64,000 nucleotides of DNA from Puccinellia tenuiflora (GCA_012064385.1 QRDG01000532.1:872965-936964); one strand, 5' to 3'; counted from the first letter of the stretch, positions 45,582 through 60,097 are shown. The notes: generated by a model from the sequence alone, not told the origin. Numbers and translations: made by a program.

Positions 45582-46816
45582 ATAAGACGTCGGCAGAAGG
45601 CCAATCGTGGTGTTTTGTTCTGCTAGTGTCGCCTAGGACCCGAGTTCTTTTCCGCTGATCCAAGACTAAGCGCACTGACCACATGTGGGAGTTCTATGGG
45701 CCTCCCCGCAACCTATTACCGGATCCTCAAACTTGTCGAGGAGCCACAAGTAGTTCGGGTGTTTCGGTAGGTCTTACTGCCTGGTCGTTTATGGAATGTG
45801 GACGGAGAGCAATCGTATGAGTGTTCCTCCCGAAGCAGCGCACACAACGGCTAGGTCCACCTCGGAGCTTTGGCCGGACTTTCGATGCGGATCCAACCTA
45901 GCTAGGTGGCTCCCTGGACTCGTTTGTAGAGAATGGAAGTGTTGTATCGAATGCTCCACCGGTACATCTCTAAGCGAGTGTTTCGATGCGTGCGGGTTCA
46001 TTGGTGCATCCCTACAGGGTGAATTCTTTTGAAAAGCCGTGTCCACGGTTATGGCGACTGGTGAAATGCGCTGGCTAAAAAGATCATAGACAACTTGCAC
46101 CTTTGATTATAACTTGACTAGTAAGATAGATTACATGAATAATAACTCATAAAATTGTCAACTATGTGTGTGCCTTTGGGTTGCTCCCCGTGGGTTGATC
46201 GTGGAGTAACAATTGGCTGGGTTATGTTTGGTGTTAGTATAGTTGGTTCCTTATGCGCTCTCTTACCTTGTCTCTTTAGATGAAAGTTGTGGCGTGTCTC
46301 TATAAGTTGTTAGTGCTGCTTGCCGCCGCTTCAATCACTAACCCCTTCCCCCGGATTCAAGTATTGATTTCTTGTGAGTATTACTTGCCAGTACTGTTTA
46401 TAGTACTGACCCCTTCGGGGCTGCTATTCCAATGCAGCCGACAGGTTTGAAGTCTGACGACGTTAGCTTAGACGAAATCCCTCCGGCTTGGCCTGGGCAG
46501 GGTTATGGTGCCTTCGTTTATCTTCAGGACTCTTAGTCCCATTTGTATTCTTATCCGTACTTGGATACTATTCGCTTCCGTTGGATCTTTGCATTGTATC
46601 TTTGTATTCTTGACTCGGTGAGTCGTTGTTGTATACATGTTCTTTTGTGGGTTCCATCGTGAACTATTGTAATGATCGTCACAATTCCACCCGCATAACG
46701 TGTGTGTTGCGACGTGCACGTTATGCTTGGTGGGCATCCTAGGATCGTTATTATGCGGATTTGGCGGGAACGCTCAAATCTACATAGTACCGATCCGGAG
46801 GGGGGGTGGCGTTACA
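45582..46816 (+). mobile_element. LTR 3' portion, copy B (solo or 3' LTR)
   Basis: Sequence following the CACTA insertion ends in ggggtggcgttaca at 46816. The last 99 bases match 5,784-5,882 of copy A; the rest is deleted there. No primer-binding site follows. There is no coding sequence. The start of the LTR may lie left of the CACTA insertion. Family unknown. Confidence 0.45.
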
Positions 46817-47872
46817 ATGGTCAGGTGCACCGGTGAGCAGATACACAAACATGATGAAGTTGTAAGCATAGAGCAAGAAGGTGGCTTCCAGGTCAACCAA
46901 ATATGCGCTTTTATCATTCCAGAAAGATGTTCATGAACTAAATGAACTTCTTCAGACAATACACGTATAGCATAGTAGGAATGAAAATAAATAAGAGAGG
47001 AAAACACCATAACCTGGTGTAGATAGTACAACACTCCATCACCTCCAAGTAGTGTTGTGATGGTAATAGTAGAGAAATGATTAGTTCTAGGGAAAAAGGA
47101 ATATTAACTTATGAATTTTTTGCCAACCTAATTAACAGTAAAAAAGCAATTACCTCGGAATGAAAGTAACCAAAACCTCAAATTTCTGTGATAATGTTCT
47201 CATCAGAAGGACATGAGCAGTTCTGATCTCAAGGCTTTCTTCAGCAAGACAACAAAAGTGGCTCATATGCTTCTGCTAGGCGATCGTGTACAAGAGAAAC
47301 ATTTCATTTCAGGCAATCACCATTGTTGTAAATTAGATGGACAGCAGGATGGATGGTTAAGGAACAAATATTATAGTTTCCCTGCTTGCTGGTGATGGTT
47401 GTGCACAAAATTAAGTTGCACATATACATAGACAATCTAATGACCATAAATAGATCCCACTAAAACCACAGACTTCATACCTCGTGAAAATTATTGAATG
47501 TCTTGCCACATAACCAGTAACATTGGTCCTAATCTCACCTTAATGGCACAAACAAGAATTTTCTAGTTCATATGTCTATTTTACGGATGCATAATTAAGT
47601 TGTGCATGTTTCAAAACCGAGTAGCTCAAAATATCAAAGTACATCTCTCATAATTTTAATTTCAGTTGAGTTAACATTAACATTCCGATGCTTCATGACA
47701 AAAATGTTTTCATAATTCTTCCAAACTTTGTTCTAATTTATAACAAAAGGTAGAGATAAAGAAAGGCAAGCGGTATGTTGTTCTAATTTAGTTCTTGATG
47801 GACAAAATAAATAAATGCGAGAGTCTCTAGATCTTGCATCTTGAATATTTGAGTTTGTAATTAAGGATATAG
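46817..47872. other. Unidentified AT-rich sequence, copy B
   Basis: Counterpart of 5,883-6,940 with small indels. No gene or repeat structure recognised. Confidence 0.4.
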
Positions 47873-48006
47873 TGTCGTGGTGGTTAGCACGGCCTACCCA
47901 TTAGAGATGGGGAATTTGTGGGACAAGGCGGTGATGGCGTTCCGGCGGGATTGGGCACAAGCACGGCAACAGCACGCGATGTACCCAGGTTCGGGGCCCT
48001 CGTGGT

Positions 48007-51000
48007 TGAAAGAACAAACTATGCCAAGATGTCGCCTAGAGGGGGGGAATAGGCGATTAACACCTTTTCTATTTAAGGGCTTGATAATTGCGGAATAAAA
48101 CTATGTGTTTAAATTAACAAGCCAACAACCTAAATTACTAGGTTTACCTATGTGCACCAACAACTTATGCTAAGCAAGTCAAGCAACAAGGTGATAACAA
48201 GATATAAACTTCAAGCACGAAGTCTATCACAATGTAAATTGCATAAGTAAAAAGCTCGGGTATAGAAATAACCGAGGCACGCGGAGATGAGGATGTATTC
48301 CCGAGTTCCTCCTTGTTAAGGGAGTACGTCTTGTTGGAGGGGTGTGAGCTCGCCACAAGAGGCCTACTCAAGATGCCACAAAGGCCTCACCCTATTCTCC
48401 GATGAACCGCACCCAAGGGTTTGGTTCACCTTCCACTATCGGAATCCTTCGAGGCGGATTCCGGAGCCCTTTTACAACTTGCTTGGGGCACACACCCACA
48501 ACTCAATTGGGGGCTCCCAAATCGTGCTGAAGCTTCACAACTCGAAGTCTTCGCGGCACCTCCAACCGTCTAGGGTACACAATGCACCCAAGAGGCACAA
48601 GCTCTTGGGAACACAATGCACCCAAGAGTAACAAGCTTCTCAACCTTCAACTTCATGTACCACCATGGAGAGAGCAACCTGATGCAACAAATGCAAGAGG
48701 CAAGAACACACAAAGTGGTCAAGTCCTTCACTCTCAAATTCCAACCAAGCAACAAATGCTTTGGGGGGAGTAAGAGAGGAAGAACAAAGGGGATGAACAC
48801 AAAGCAACCCCAAAATCTAGATCCCACAAGTTCCCCTCACTTAGAGGAGATTTTGATTGGAGGAAGTGTAGATCTAGATCTCCTCTCTTGAATCCCTAAA
48901 TTTGGGCAAGAATCATTGGAGGGATTGAGAGGAATCAAGCTCACAAGGTTAGCAACAATGGAGGAGAGAGGAAAACAAGTGAGCAAAGTGAGCAGCCAGC
49001 TCTTGGGGAAGAAGGAGGCTATTTATAGCCTCCCCCAAAAACTAGCCGTTGGAGCCTGCGCAGACCGGAGACTCCGGTCTAAGTGCACCGGAGACTCCGG
49101 CCTGAGCTGGAGATTCCGACCAGGCTCCGGCCTTCTTCCGGACTGGCACCAGAGACGCACCACATAAGAGACAAAGCGGGAGGGCCGGAGATTCCTATCT
49201 CGAGGGGCCGGATACTCCGGCATGCCGAAGACTCCGCAGCCCCACGGAGACTCTGTCGATGAAGCAGACAAGGCTGGAGATTCCGGGTCCTTTGGGCCGG
49301 AGACTCCGGTGGGACCGGAGACTCCGGAGCATCTCCGGTGTACCTCCGGGCACACAACAGGGCCGCACCACACTTTGGTATAAAACAGCGAAAACACGGG
49401 ACCAGAGATTCTGGGTCCTTTGGGGCGGAGACTCCGGGGTGACCGAAGACTCCGGACCATCTCCGGGCCAGATCCAAACAGTGAAATCAGAATCCCATAA
49501 CTTTTGCAAATGAACTCCGTTTTCGATAATCTTGGACTCGTTGGAGTCATCACATCGAGCACAACAAGATTATGTAGAGAAACATCATAGTCCAACAAGA
49601 TATTATAAAAACAAATGGGGAAAGTTAAAAAACTCTTTTTCGCAAACCAGAAATGAAATAACTTTTGCAAATGAAGTCCAAATGAGATGACACCAATTTT
49701 GTTGAAAAGAGGACGACAAATGCAACCTTTGAAAATGGCAAACAAGCAATGGAGATTTTACAAAGAAATGGAAGAGATAAATCATCCGCACGGATGAACC
49801 GGCAAAATCTCCAATACCGAAACCGCAAAAGAAAACGCATATGAAAACCATTTTCGGTGAACTTAGCCTTGTCATGACGAGCAGGACAAGCACCAAGACC
49901 ACACCACGATAAGAGACAAATAAGAACCAATAAAGATGATTGCATGGATGCAAAGGTTTGTGCTCTCTATGATGATACGATCATGATACTCGGTCGAGAG
50001 CCCCTCTTGATAGTACGGCTATCTATCCTATAACCCGGTCTCTCAACTAACATCATGAGACCGGTAAAATAGAAACCCTATCAAGATCATACCTTTTGCC
50101 TTGCGCATTAATCCACTTGAGGTCGATGATGACGATCTTCATCTCCTCAAGACGCACCACCTTCCTCGACTGCGCTTCGGTGAAGATTCACATGTTGCTC
50201 CCCCATACACCAAGATGGGAGAAGCACCACTTTGGCATATCTTCACTTGGACTTGAGTGTTGATCAATACGCACTTAGCCTTGATCAACACATACTTTTC
50301 TTCCCTTAGCCTTGACTCCAACAAAAGGAGATCAAGCAACTCAAATGGACACTCCTACACATATAGCTCAATAGAAACATTAGTCCATAGAGATTGTCAT
50401 TAATTAACAAAACCACACATGGGGGCAACCATGCACTTTCAATCTCCCCCATTTTGGTAATTGATGACAATCCCTTTTAAGAGGGTTTATATAATGAATA
50501 AAGCAACCTTGCGAGACAAACAAGCAAGGATGCAAAGCGCATTAAAGGCAAATGCAACAAAAGCATAAAACCCAAATTCCCTTAAACCCTCTAAACTTCT
50601 CCCCATTGGCATCGATTGCCGAAATGGGAAGAAAAATTTAGAGAGCCAATATAATATGAGTTCCTCCATAAAGTGTGCATTTCTAAAGATGTGAGTGGAA
50701 TCAAATGCACATATCCATTGACGAATAATAAGAGGAAATCAAACTATATTGAGGATCCAAAGATTGCAAAAGGATGAGATCATTCGAAACATCTACACAA
50801 GGAGATAGGCAATCAAAAAGATCCAAAGCGAGTGTTCTAAATAAAAATGGAGAGCTCCCCAATGTTCATGCACTATTGAGGAGTGCGCACAAAAATGGAA
50901 TCCTTGCTCCCCCAAAATCATCTAGAACACGCAACAAGTGCAAGAGTGCATAAAGCAAAAGCAAATCATAGTACTTGCACCAAAGATATGGTTGAGCCAA

Positions 51001-53221
51001 AAGGAGACACCAATTTTTGAAGATTCAACATATGATAGGCCCAACCGAGATAAAAAGAAGATCTTTAAAGGAGTATGTTCACAAGCTTAGGGATACCAAT
51101 TGGAAACTAAAACCAATTGAAAATGCCAAAAGCTAGTGAGGGCATTTATCCAATAAAATTCAACATACTTACCATGGTAAGCATGAAGTAAAAAATCCTC
51201 AACAAATACATGAGTGTGCAAAGATACCAATAAACAAAGAGGCAAGCACTCATGAGATAAAATTGGAGCCACCAAAGAATTATAGATAAAAACAAGGTAG
51301 CTCAAAAGAAATAGGATACCAACTAAAAGGTGACCTCTCTCATATGTATAGGTTTCTAAGTAGACAAATCGTTGATGATATACATCCACAAAGAAACTTG
51401 TACATATGAGATGGTTGAAGAAGGAGAGATCAAGGTATCCAAAGGGAAGTCATGAATATACGAAAGATATTATTGCTTAAACGCATAAACATAGCTCAAA
51501 TTTATCTCATTGTATATAAATAAACTTCAAAAATATCAAAGACATCACACATATCACTAAGGGAACAAGAGATAGTAGAGATGCTTTAAGGTAGGCAACA
51601 AGTATCACAAAGAAACAATATCAATTGAAGAAAAGGTTTTGCAAATTCATCACACATATCACAAAGATATATTATGTGAAGGAAATAGGCCAAAACCACA
51701 ACAATTGCATATGAAAGCTTTCATGAAAAGAGGCAACATACACAAGGTTGGATACTAAAAAGGTATGCATGGGATAGATACTTGTTACCGATATGACATT
51801 GGTGATGAAGAAGATGATTCTTTGTTAGTCATCAAAGCTTGACTCCTAAGATCACATGGTGAGAACACCTTCCTTATGAATGAGGCAAGCATCCAATGCA
51901 TATCCATTGTACCTAAAACAAAATTCAAGCACAAAATGGTTCCCAAACTCATTGGGTCCCATAGTAGTTAGATAAACTACAATATATAGGAAACACTCCA
52001 CATAAATATGTGTATATAGATATGAAATTGAATTTCATGCACATCTTAGCCGATTTAGGATTCGGTGGAGTATCCCCTATATATTGGAACTAGAAAGACA
52101 AGCATGCCATAATATATATATATATATTAGAGAATATACATGCAAATGATTTCAAAGAACTAAATGAGATACAATTTGGACGAAAACACCAAGTAAACCA
52201 AGAGGAGAGCACACCAAAGTGTGACACAAAAGGTTGCCCAAATTATATCAAAATCCAAATCAACACATGATTGAGGAAAAATCAAATCAACATATGATTG
52301 ATTCCAAAACTCCCACAATAAATATCAAAAGGGATATTCATGAAGTGTGATATCAAAAGGGATAAAATCAAACAAGACATGAGAGATAAGACACCAATTG
52401 AAAATACGATACCAACTAGGAGCAAAGATACCAAAAGAAGGATGATACTCGACCGAAACCAAGTAAAGTAAAATAAAGCAATGAGGTATCAAAACTCCCA
52501 CAATAAATATCAATTGAAACAAATATCTAAGGAGGAGATTTTGCAAAGAAATGGAAGAGATAAATCTTCCGCACGGATGAACCGGCAAAATCTCCAATAC
52601 CGAAACCGCAAAAGAAGACGCATATGAAAACCGTTTTCGGTGAACTTAGCCTTGTCATGACGAGCACGACAAGCACCAAGACCACACCACGATAAGAGAC
52701 AAATAAGAATCAATAAAGATGATTGCATGGATGCAAAGGTTTGTGCTCTCTACGACGATACGATCACGATACTCGGTCGAGAGCCCCTCTTGATAGTACG
52801 GCTAACTATCCTATAATCCGGTCTCTCAATTAACATCATGAGACCGGTAAAATAGAACCCTATCAAGATCACACCTTTGCCTTGCACATTAATCCACTTG
52901 AGGTCGATGATGACGATCTTCATATCCTCAAGACGCACCAGCTTCCTCGATTGCGCTTCGGTGAAGATTCACATGTTGCTCCCCCATACACCAAGATGGG
53001 AGAAGCACCACTTCGGCATATCTTCACTTGGACTTGAGTGTTGATCAATACGGACTTAGCCTTGATCAACACATACTTTTTTCCCTTAGCCTTGACTCCA
53101 ACAAAAGGAGATCAAGCAACGCAAATGGACATTCCTACACATATAGCTCAATACAAACATTAGTCCATAGAGATTGTCATTAATTACCAAAACCACACAT
53201 GGGGGCAACCATGCACTTTCA
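48007..53221 (-). mobile_element. Copia-type element, copy B, with a 5.46-kb internal deletion
   Basis: Same insertion as 7077-17721, with target duplication gtggt at 48002-48006 and 53222-53226. The left LTR (48007-50441) is complete. The internal region is present to about 52,535 and is joined directly to the last ~686 bases of the right LTR. Gag, primer-binding site and the LTR promoter are gone. The junction lies in the word ggagat, present at both ends of the missing block in copy A (about 11,577 and 17,038). The internal part after about 51,700 is clearly more diverged from copy A than everything around it. Confidence 0.9.
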
Positions 53222-53522
53222 GTGGTGAGGTAAAACCCCTACTCGTGCATGTCTGATGTATATGATGGAATAGATCTCGAGCTAAATGGTTGCTCCTTGA
53301 GCTGTGTTTCTCTAGCTAGAGGAGAAAGAAGGGGGTAGGTGGAGATGAGAAGAGCCTCCACCTCCCAAAATATCTATCTAGGGTTTCCCCAAAAAGTTGC
53401 CTCTCAAGGGCTCCCTGGTGCACCTTATAAAGGGGATGCCCAGGGGACAAAGGGGTGGCCCATGGGGCCCAGCTAGTACTACTCATGCACATGGGATGCC
53501 AGCCTGATGTGGCCAGCCAGGC

Positions 53523-53655
53523 GCAGCCGGACTGGGGCAGCCGGATTGGAGCAGCCGGACTGGGGCAGCCAGATTGGAGCAGCCGGAATGGGGCAGTCAG
53601 ACTGGATCAGCCGGACTGGGGCAGTCGGACTAGAGCAGTCGGACTGGGGTAGCCT
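53523..53655 (+). repeat. 14-bp tandem repeat in the Gypsy-like LTR, copy B
   Basis: Counterpart of 18,024-18,175, about nine to ten units of the cagccggactggag type. Confidence 0.8.
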
Positions 53656-54279
53656 ACAGCCTGTAGCCAGCAGCCTGCAATCTCAAGGCAGCTAGCAGCC
53701 AGCCGACCGTCCGCTTGATCTTCGTTGTGTGCTTCTCTTGTTATCTTGTCGAGTCGTGGACTTTGGTACGGGGGGTCATGCCCCCGACACTAGCCCCCGA
53801 GCACGTGGAGGTTTTGCTGCTTGCTGGGAAACCTTCACGAGCTTCCCCTTGTCTTGATTGTTGTGGATGAAATGCTAAAGTTGGAGCTGGAGCTAGAGCC
53901 GGCTGAAGTTGGAGTTGAAGTTGAAGCCGGATGAAGTTGAAGCTGGATGGAGTTGAAGCTGGATGGAGTTGAAGCCAGATGGAGTTGAAGCCGGATGAAG
54001 TTGGAGCCGACTGTAGAACTTGGAGTTGGAGTCACCAGCCTGTGGAGCCGGCGGCAGAAATTTGAGCCGGCCCAACTTGAAGCGGGAGCCGCATGCAGTC
54101 TGCGAGACACATGCGATGGTGGTGTCGAGCCCCCGAGTTTCACGGTGCGGGTGATGATGATGTCGAGCCCCCGAGCTTGGCGGTGCGGTTGATGGCGATG
54201 TCGTACAGGTCTGTGGAGCCAGCATGCGGCTGCGCAGCCCCCGGGTGTATGAATTGCCGCCTGTCGACGTGAGCAGCCC

Positions 54280-55025
54280 CCGAGTCCTTGACTCGAGGTG
54301 TTGAAGTAGACGTCCGGGTGCGCGGAGCCGGCTTGGCGGCGTGGCAGCCCCGAGTATGAGATTGCCGGCTGACGGCGTGGCAGCCCCCGAGCTCTTGGCT
54401 GGGTGTTGAAGTCCTCCGGGTCTGCAGGGCCGGCTGGCAGCTGCGCAGTCCCCGGGAATGAGATTGCCGGCTGACGGCGTGGCAGCCCCCGGGCTCTTGG
54501 CCGGAGTGTTGAAGTCCTCCGGGTGTGCGGAGCTGGCTGGCGGCTGCGCAGCCCCCGATAATGAGATTGTCGGCTAACGGCATGGCAGCCCCTGGGCTCT
54601 TGACCGGGGTGTTGAAGTCCTTCGGGTCTGCAGAGCCGGCTGGCGGCCACGCGGCCCCCGGGAATGAGATTGTCGGCTGACGGCATGGCAGCCCCCGGGC
54701 TCTTGACCGGGGTGTTGAAGTCCTCTGGGTCTACAGAGCCGGCTGGCGGCTACGCAGCCCCCGGGAATGAGATTGCCGGCTGATGGCATGGCAGCCCCCG
54801 GGCTCTTGGCCGGGGTGTTGAAGTCCTCCGGGTCTACGGAGCCGGCTGGCGGCTGTGCAGCCCCCGGGAATGAGATTGCCGGCTGACGGCGTGGCAGCCC
54901 CCGGGCTCTTGGCCGGGGTGTTGAAGTCCTCCGGGTCTGCGGAGCCGGCTGGCGGCTGCGCAGCCCCCGGGAATGAGATTGTCGGCTGACGGCGTGGTAG
55001 CCCCCGGGCTCTTGGCCGGGGTGTT
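54280..55025 (+). repeat. 103-bp minisatellite, copy B
   Basis: Six units with exact 103-bp spacing (anchor gaag at 54408, 54511, 54614, 54717, 54820, 54923) after one degenerate 105-bp unit. The copy number is the same as in copy A. Confidence 0.92.
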
Positions 55026-55380
55026 TGTGTCTTCTGCCGGCTTGTGGCTGTTTGCCTCTGGGTCTCTTGAACCGGAGGTCTTGGTGTCTTCTGCCGGCTT
55101 GCGGTTGTTGAGCTCTCAAGCTCTAAAGTGGAAGTGATGGCGATGACGATCTTGAGCCCCCGAGTTTCACGGTGAGGGCGACGGCGAGCCCTCGAGCTTC
55201 TCAGTGCGCGCGATCGTGATGTCGAGCCTCCAAGAACCCAGTTGCGGGTGGAGTTGGTCGAAGGGGTAGCCAGCTAGAGCAGCCAGTCGGCATAGGGATC
55301 CACTAGCCCCCGAAGCTGTCGAGGTCCTGCGGCTCCGACGAGAGGACCTCGGCAGGTTCATGCAAAAATAGTCATGTAAG

Positions 55381-56273
55381 AACTACAAGAAATTTGTTGA
55401 CTGGTGACTCTCCATTTTGGTCACTAAAAGGTCACAAACTTCCATTCATGACCCCTTTGTGACCAAAAACCGATGGTCACATACTGAGCGACTAAAACGG
55501 TCGATCATGACCTTTTTAGTGAAATAGTCATAACCGTCTATGACCAAATTAGAGGGTCATAATATTTATGACCAATTATTTTGGTCCGTTGACACGTCAT
55601 ATCCTACGTGGACAATCTGACGTGGCAATATTGTGACCAAACGAGAATGTCATTGATCAGAATCAGCCCAGCCCAGATTGGTGTTTTATATGGGCCGAGC
55701 CCAACAATTTGGGCTATTTATTTATTTTTCATGTGAATATTAACATGGGACAAACCCAACATTTCAACCTTTTTATTTCATGGGTCGCGGCCTTTATAGC
55801 TACAGATGTCAGATGGATCCGAGTTGTCAGGTGGGTCAAAATTGTCAGGTTTATGAGGTGGGTCCCAGTTGTCAGGGTCATTTTCTTTAATTTACATTTT
55901 TCTAGTAAATAAATAACCAATATTTAAATCTGAACATAGAGTGAACATTACTTCAAATAGAGCAAACCACCAAACTAGGCACATTACAATCAACATATTT
56001 CACACCAGGCTTACAATCAAACATAGTTCACATCAAGTAACACCACTAAAGATCAACAAAAATAACTATCGAAGTATAACTAGCTAAAATGAGCTAGAAC
56101 TCTATGCTTCTCCCAACTTCTTCATCCTGGAGCTTGCGACGAAACACGAATGAAGGCCAGCATCTGCAAGTTATAAAACAAAATGGTTAGTAACAAAATA
56201 AAAGCAAATCTAACAGCATCTGCACATGGAGAACGAACAGTACATGTCATTAGCAGCAATGCTTGCGAACTTT
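55381..56273. mobile_element. CACTA-like end fragment, copy B
   Basis: Counterpart of 19,884-20,771, starting aactacaagaaattt. It has 12 extra bases (aaaacggtcgat-like) within the subterminal ttggtcac/gtgacca region compared with copy A. Truncated by the Athila LTR. Confidence 0.5.
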
Positions 56274-58618
56274 TGATACGTCCATTTTGCATCACTATTT
56301 TACATCATAATTTATCTTTATTCATTGATATATTTCATATTATGATGCAATACTTATGTTATTTTTATCACATTTTGCATGTTTGGCAATTATTGGAGAT
56401 GCATCCGCCGGAGCGTGGAATCAGCTGGAAAAGTACCTGTCAAGACACCTGACTTCGGAAGCCCCAAAAATTCCAGGAAAATTCGGAGCGTAATATTTCG
56501 GGGAATAAGTCACGGAGCCATAAGGGGGCGAAGAGGCGAGCAACAGGGGGTAGGACGACCTTCCGCGGGCCCACCTAGAGCCGCGGGTGGGGCCCGCCCC
56601 TGGTCCCTGTGGCCCCTCAATGGCTCCACTTCGGCGTATTATTGACACTTGACCTAAAAACTTCGGGGGCATCAAAGAGGAATTTTTCCGCCGCCTCCAC
56701 CAGGCGGAAACCAGACAGAGAGAAGAAGGGTTTACCATGGCTACGACGTAAAGTCTAGACGACTACCACGGCGCGGACGTGCGGTGCACCTGAGTCCTCT
56801 ACTACGACTTCGGCAGCCTCTACTTCGACCCGAGTCCTCTACTACGACTTCGGCAGCCTCTACTTCGACCCGAGTCCTCTACTACAACTTCGGCAGCTTC
56901 TACTACGACTCGCCATCCTCCGCGTGATGAACTGGCACAGACTCCACGTTCCAGGAAGACAATGTTACCGTCGGCCATAAGACACATGAGACCCTCCACG
57001 CGATTCTTCGAATCACCCGAAGGCTCGGGGGCTACTGACAGGGATATGGCCTCCGGGTACCCCATGGAGGTACAACGTGGCCCATTATGGAGGTGGTCCA
57101 TGTAGGCCTATCAAGACTAATAAAGCCCAAGTTGACACGAAGCCCAAGAAACAATTTACAGCACTTGTAACCCTAGCCGGCTCCATATATAAAGCTAGGC
57201 AGGGCACCCGAATAGGGAGATCCGACTCGCAACTAGCAACATGCCACGCAACACCCGCCACCGGCGGCCACCATGTAAACACATCTATGATCATAGCGAC
57301 TTATAGCAGGATGTAGGGATCCTCCACCAAGGGGACCCGAACCTAGGTAAACTCCGCGTTTGCAATCTCACTCCCGGAATCTCCTACGCCGCCTAATCCA
57401 CCTATCGTAAGCTACCCCGTGTAGCATCTGCCGTGATAATCCCACGACAGCAGGGAGAAATCTGTCGGGGAATTTCCCTCCAGGAGGGGGAATCGCCGCC
57501 ATCGTCATCGCCATCACGCCAAGCATCATCGGGATCATCATCAACACTATCTCCATCATCAGCACCATCATCATCATCACCGTCCCATCTCATCCCGCTG
57601 TAGCAATCGTCATTATTTTTTTATTATTTCATTGGAATCGTATCCCCTGTATTGATTACCACTTGTAGTTGATGCTTGAGAGTTTTATCGGTGAATTATC
57701 TTTACGATCATATTGTTACCCTTATTCATATCACCTCTGATCATGATCTATATGATGTCTTGTGAGTAGTTCGTTTGGTTCTTGAGGACATGGGGAAAGC
57801 CTAGTTGCTAGTAATTGCATAATGTTGAGTAATATTTAATGGTTTCATTTATGTTGTGGTGTTATTCCTCTAGTGGTATCGTGTGAACGTCGACTACATG
57901 ATACTTCACCTTTCAAAGGGCCTAGGGGAATGCATAGTGTATTTAGTTTGCTTATGGTAGGGTTGTAGGAGTGACAGAAACCTAAACCCCAATTTGTGAA
58001 CTAGTGCACTATGGAGCGTAGGGTCTCAGGGTTTAAGGCTGTGGTTAGGTTTTTATCTTAATTACTTTATTGTAGTTGCGGATGCTTGCAAGGGGTTTAA
58101 TCACAAGTATGTATTTGTCCAAGTAAGGGCAGTGCATTAGCATAGGTCCACCCACACAACACTTCATCAAAACATTGAAGATTAATCACCGGCGTGCAAT
58201 GAAACTGGCTAGGCAGAAACTCCCATGTGTCCTCGAGAACTTTTTAATCTTCATAAGTAACACAACCGGCCTGTCCTTTGAGCTTGAAAGGATTGGGCTA
58301 TTTGCTGCAATTATTGTAGCACTCTTTTGTTTACTTGCTCTTCATTTGTTCTTTAAATAAAAAAATCCAAAAACATTTCTCTTTTAGTGCTTGCAGTGAA
58401 ACTTGCTGAAATCTACTTGTCAACACCTTTTGCTCCTCGTTGGGTTCGACACTCTTACTTATCGAAAGGACTACGATAGATCCCCTATACTTGTGGGTCA
58501 TCAAGACTCTTTTCTGGCGCCGTTGCCGGGGAGTTCAGCGCTATTGGTAAGTGGAACCGGTAATGAACTCTTTTATTGTAAGTGTTGTTTTTATTTTTGC
58601 TTGTTACTTTGCTTTGTT

Positions 58619-60097
58619 ATGGAGCACTCTTCACTTAATATGCTGTTTGGGGGTGACTCTGCCACCACACCTGTGGGGGATAAGAGTCCCCCGCTCTTTG
58701 AAATTGATCCATTTAAAATACCCATGGGAATTATTCATCATGTTATGAGTAACCGTTATCATTTGCTTTATATTAAAGATCTGTGTGAGCTATTTAAGAT
58801 TGCAGGTATGTCAAAAGAGGTAATCATGAGGAAATTATTCTCAATATCACTAAAGGATAAAGCTATGGATTGGTATATGCTTCTGGATAATTCCCACTTG
58901 ATGGATTGGAAATAGCTTATGTCTCTCTTTTATTCTAAATTTTATCATCTTCATGAAATTCATCAAGATAGAAATTATATTTATAACTTTTGGCCACATG
59001 AAGGAGAAAGCATCGCTCAAGCTTGGGGGAGGTTGAAATCTTTAATGCTTAAATGCCCCAATCATAAGCTTCCTAATGATATAATTGTTAACAATTTTTA
59101 TGCGAGGCTGCCTCGCCATGATAAGGATATGCTTGATGCTTCTTCTCTTGGATCCTTTACAAACAAAGAAGTTAATGCTAAATGGGATTTAATTGAAAGG
59201 ATTTATCGCAATGCGGAAGATTGGGAGATCTACAAAGGTAAAGAATCAGGTATAAATTATGAGTATGACTGCATTAAATCTTTCATGGAAACTGAACGTT
59301 TTAATATGCTTAGTACTAAGTTTGGGCTCGATTCTCAAATTGTTGTTGATCTTTGTAAATCCTTTGCTGACCATATTAATATTCCAAAAGAAAAATGGGA
59401 TAAGTATCATGAACCATTTAAAGATGTTTGTAAAATGGATGTGCTTGCTAGTGATGATGTGCCTATTCAAACAGTTGAATCTGTTTTACCTGCTGTTTAC
59501 TTTGAAAAACCACCCTTTCCTATAAAAATTAAAGAGCACTCAATTGTGGCTAGTGTGGTTAATAAAAGTGAAAGGAAAGCTTATGAATGTGATGAAAAAC
59601 TTGAAATTGCCTCTCCAGTAGCTTTGGTTAAAGATCTTGTAACTGAGAACGTCGATGGAAGTTCTATTTATTTTTGTGAAGCTGCTACTAACATTGTTAG
59701 ACAAGATAAAAGTGCAAAAGTTGTTGGTACTCCTGTTGTCTCTGTCAAGATAGGTGATCATTGCTATTATGGATTATGTGATATGGGTGCAAGTGCAAGT
59801 GCTATTCCTTATACACTCTATCAAGAAATAATGCGTGAAATTGCACCATGTGAGCTTGAGGATATTGATTTGGAGATTAAATTGGCTAATAGAGATGTCA
59901 TCCACCCGGTGGGAATTGTCAGAGACGTTGAAGTCTTATGTGGTAAGGTAAAATATCCAACTGATTTCCTTGTCTTGGGGTCGGTTAAAGATAAATTTTG
60001 TCCTGTCATATTTGGTAGACCTTTCTTAAATACTTGTAGTGCTGTTATAGATTTTAAGAAAGAAGGTCTCTATTCAATTCGCTGGAGAGCCATATGA
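58619..60097 (+). pseudogene. Athila gag-protease, copy B, one nonsense codon
   Basis: A 493-codon frame from ATG 58619 to TGA 60095-60097 is broken only by TAG at 58913-58915 (codon 99, GAG in copy A). It contains the Retrotrans_gag-like core and a protease with Asp at codon 388 in CDMGASAS. The frame ends shortly after the protease (WRAI). The next pol codons are in another frame in both copies, so that shift is ancestral to the duplication. Confidence 0.85.

Larger units (their letters stand above)
47873..55380 (+). mobile_element. Gypsy-like LTR and leader, copy B, split by a nested Copia element
   Basis: The LTR runs 47873-48006 and 53222-53789 (tgtcgtgg to cgaca), about 702 bp without the insert, with a TATA box near 53,424. 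The downstream part carries the 14-bp and 103-bp tandem repeats, as in copy A. No protein-coding region is visible. Confidence 0.65.
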
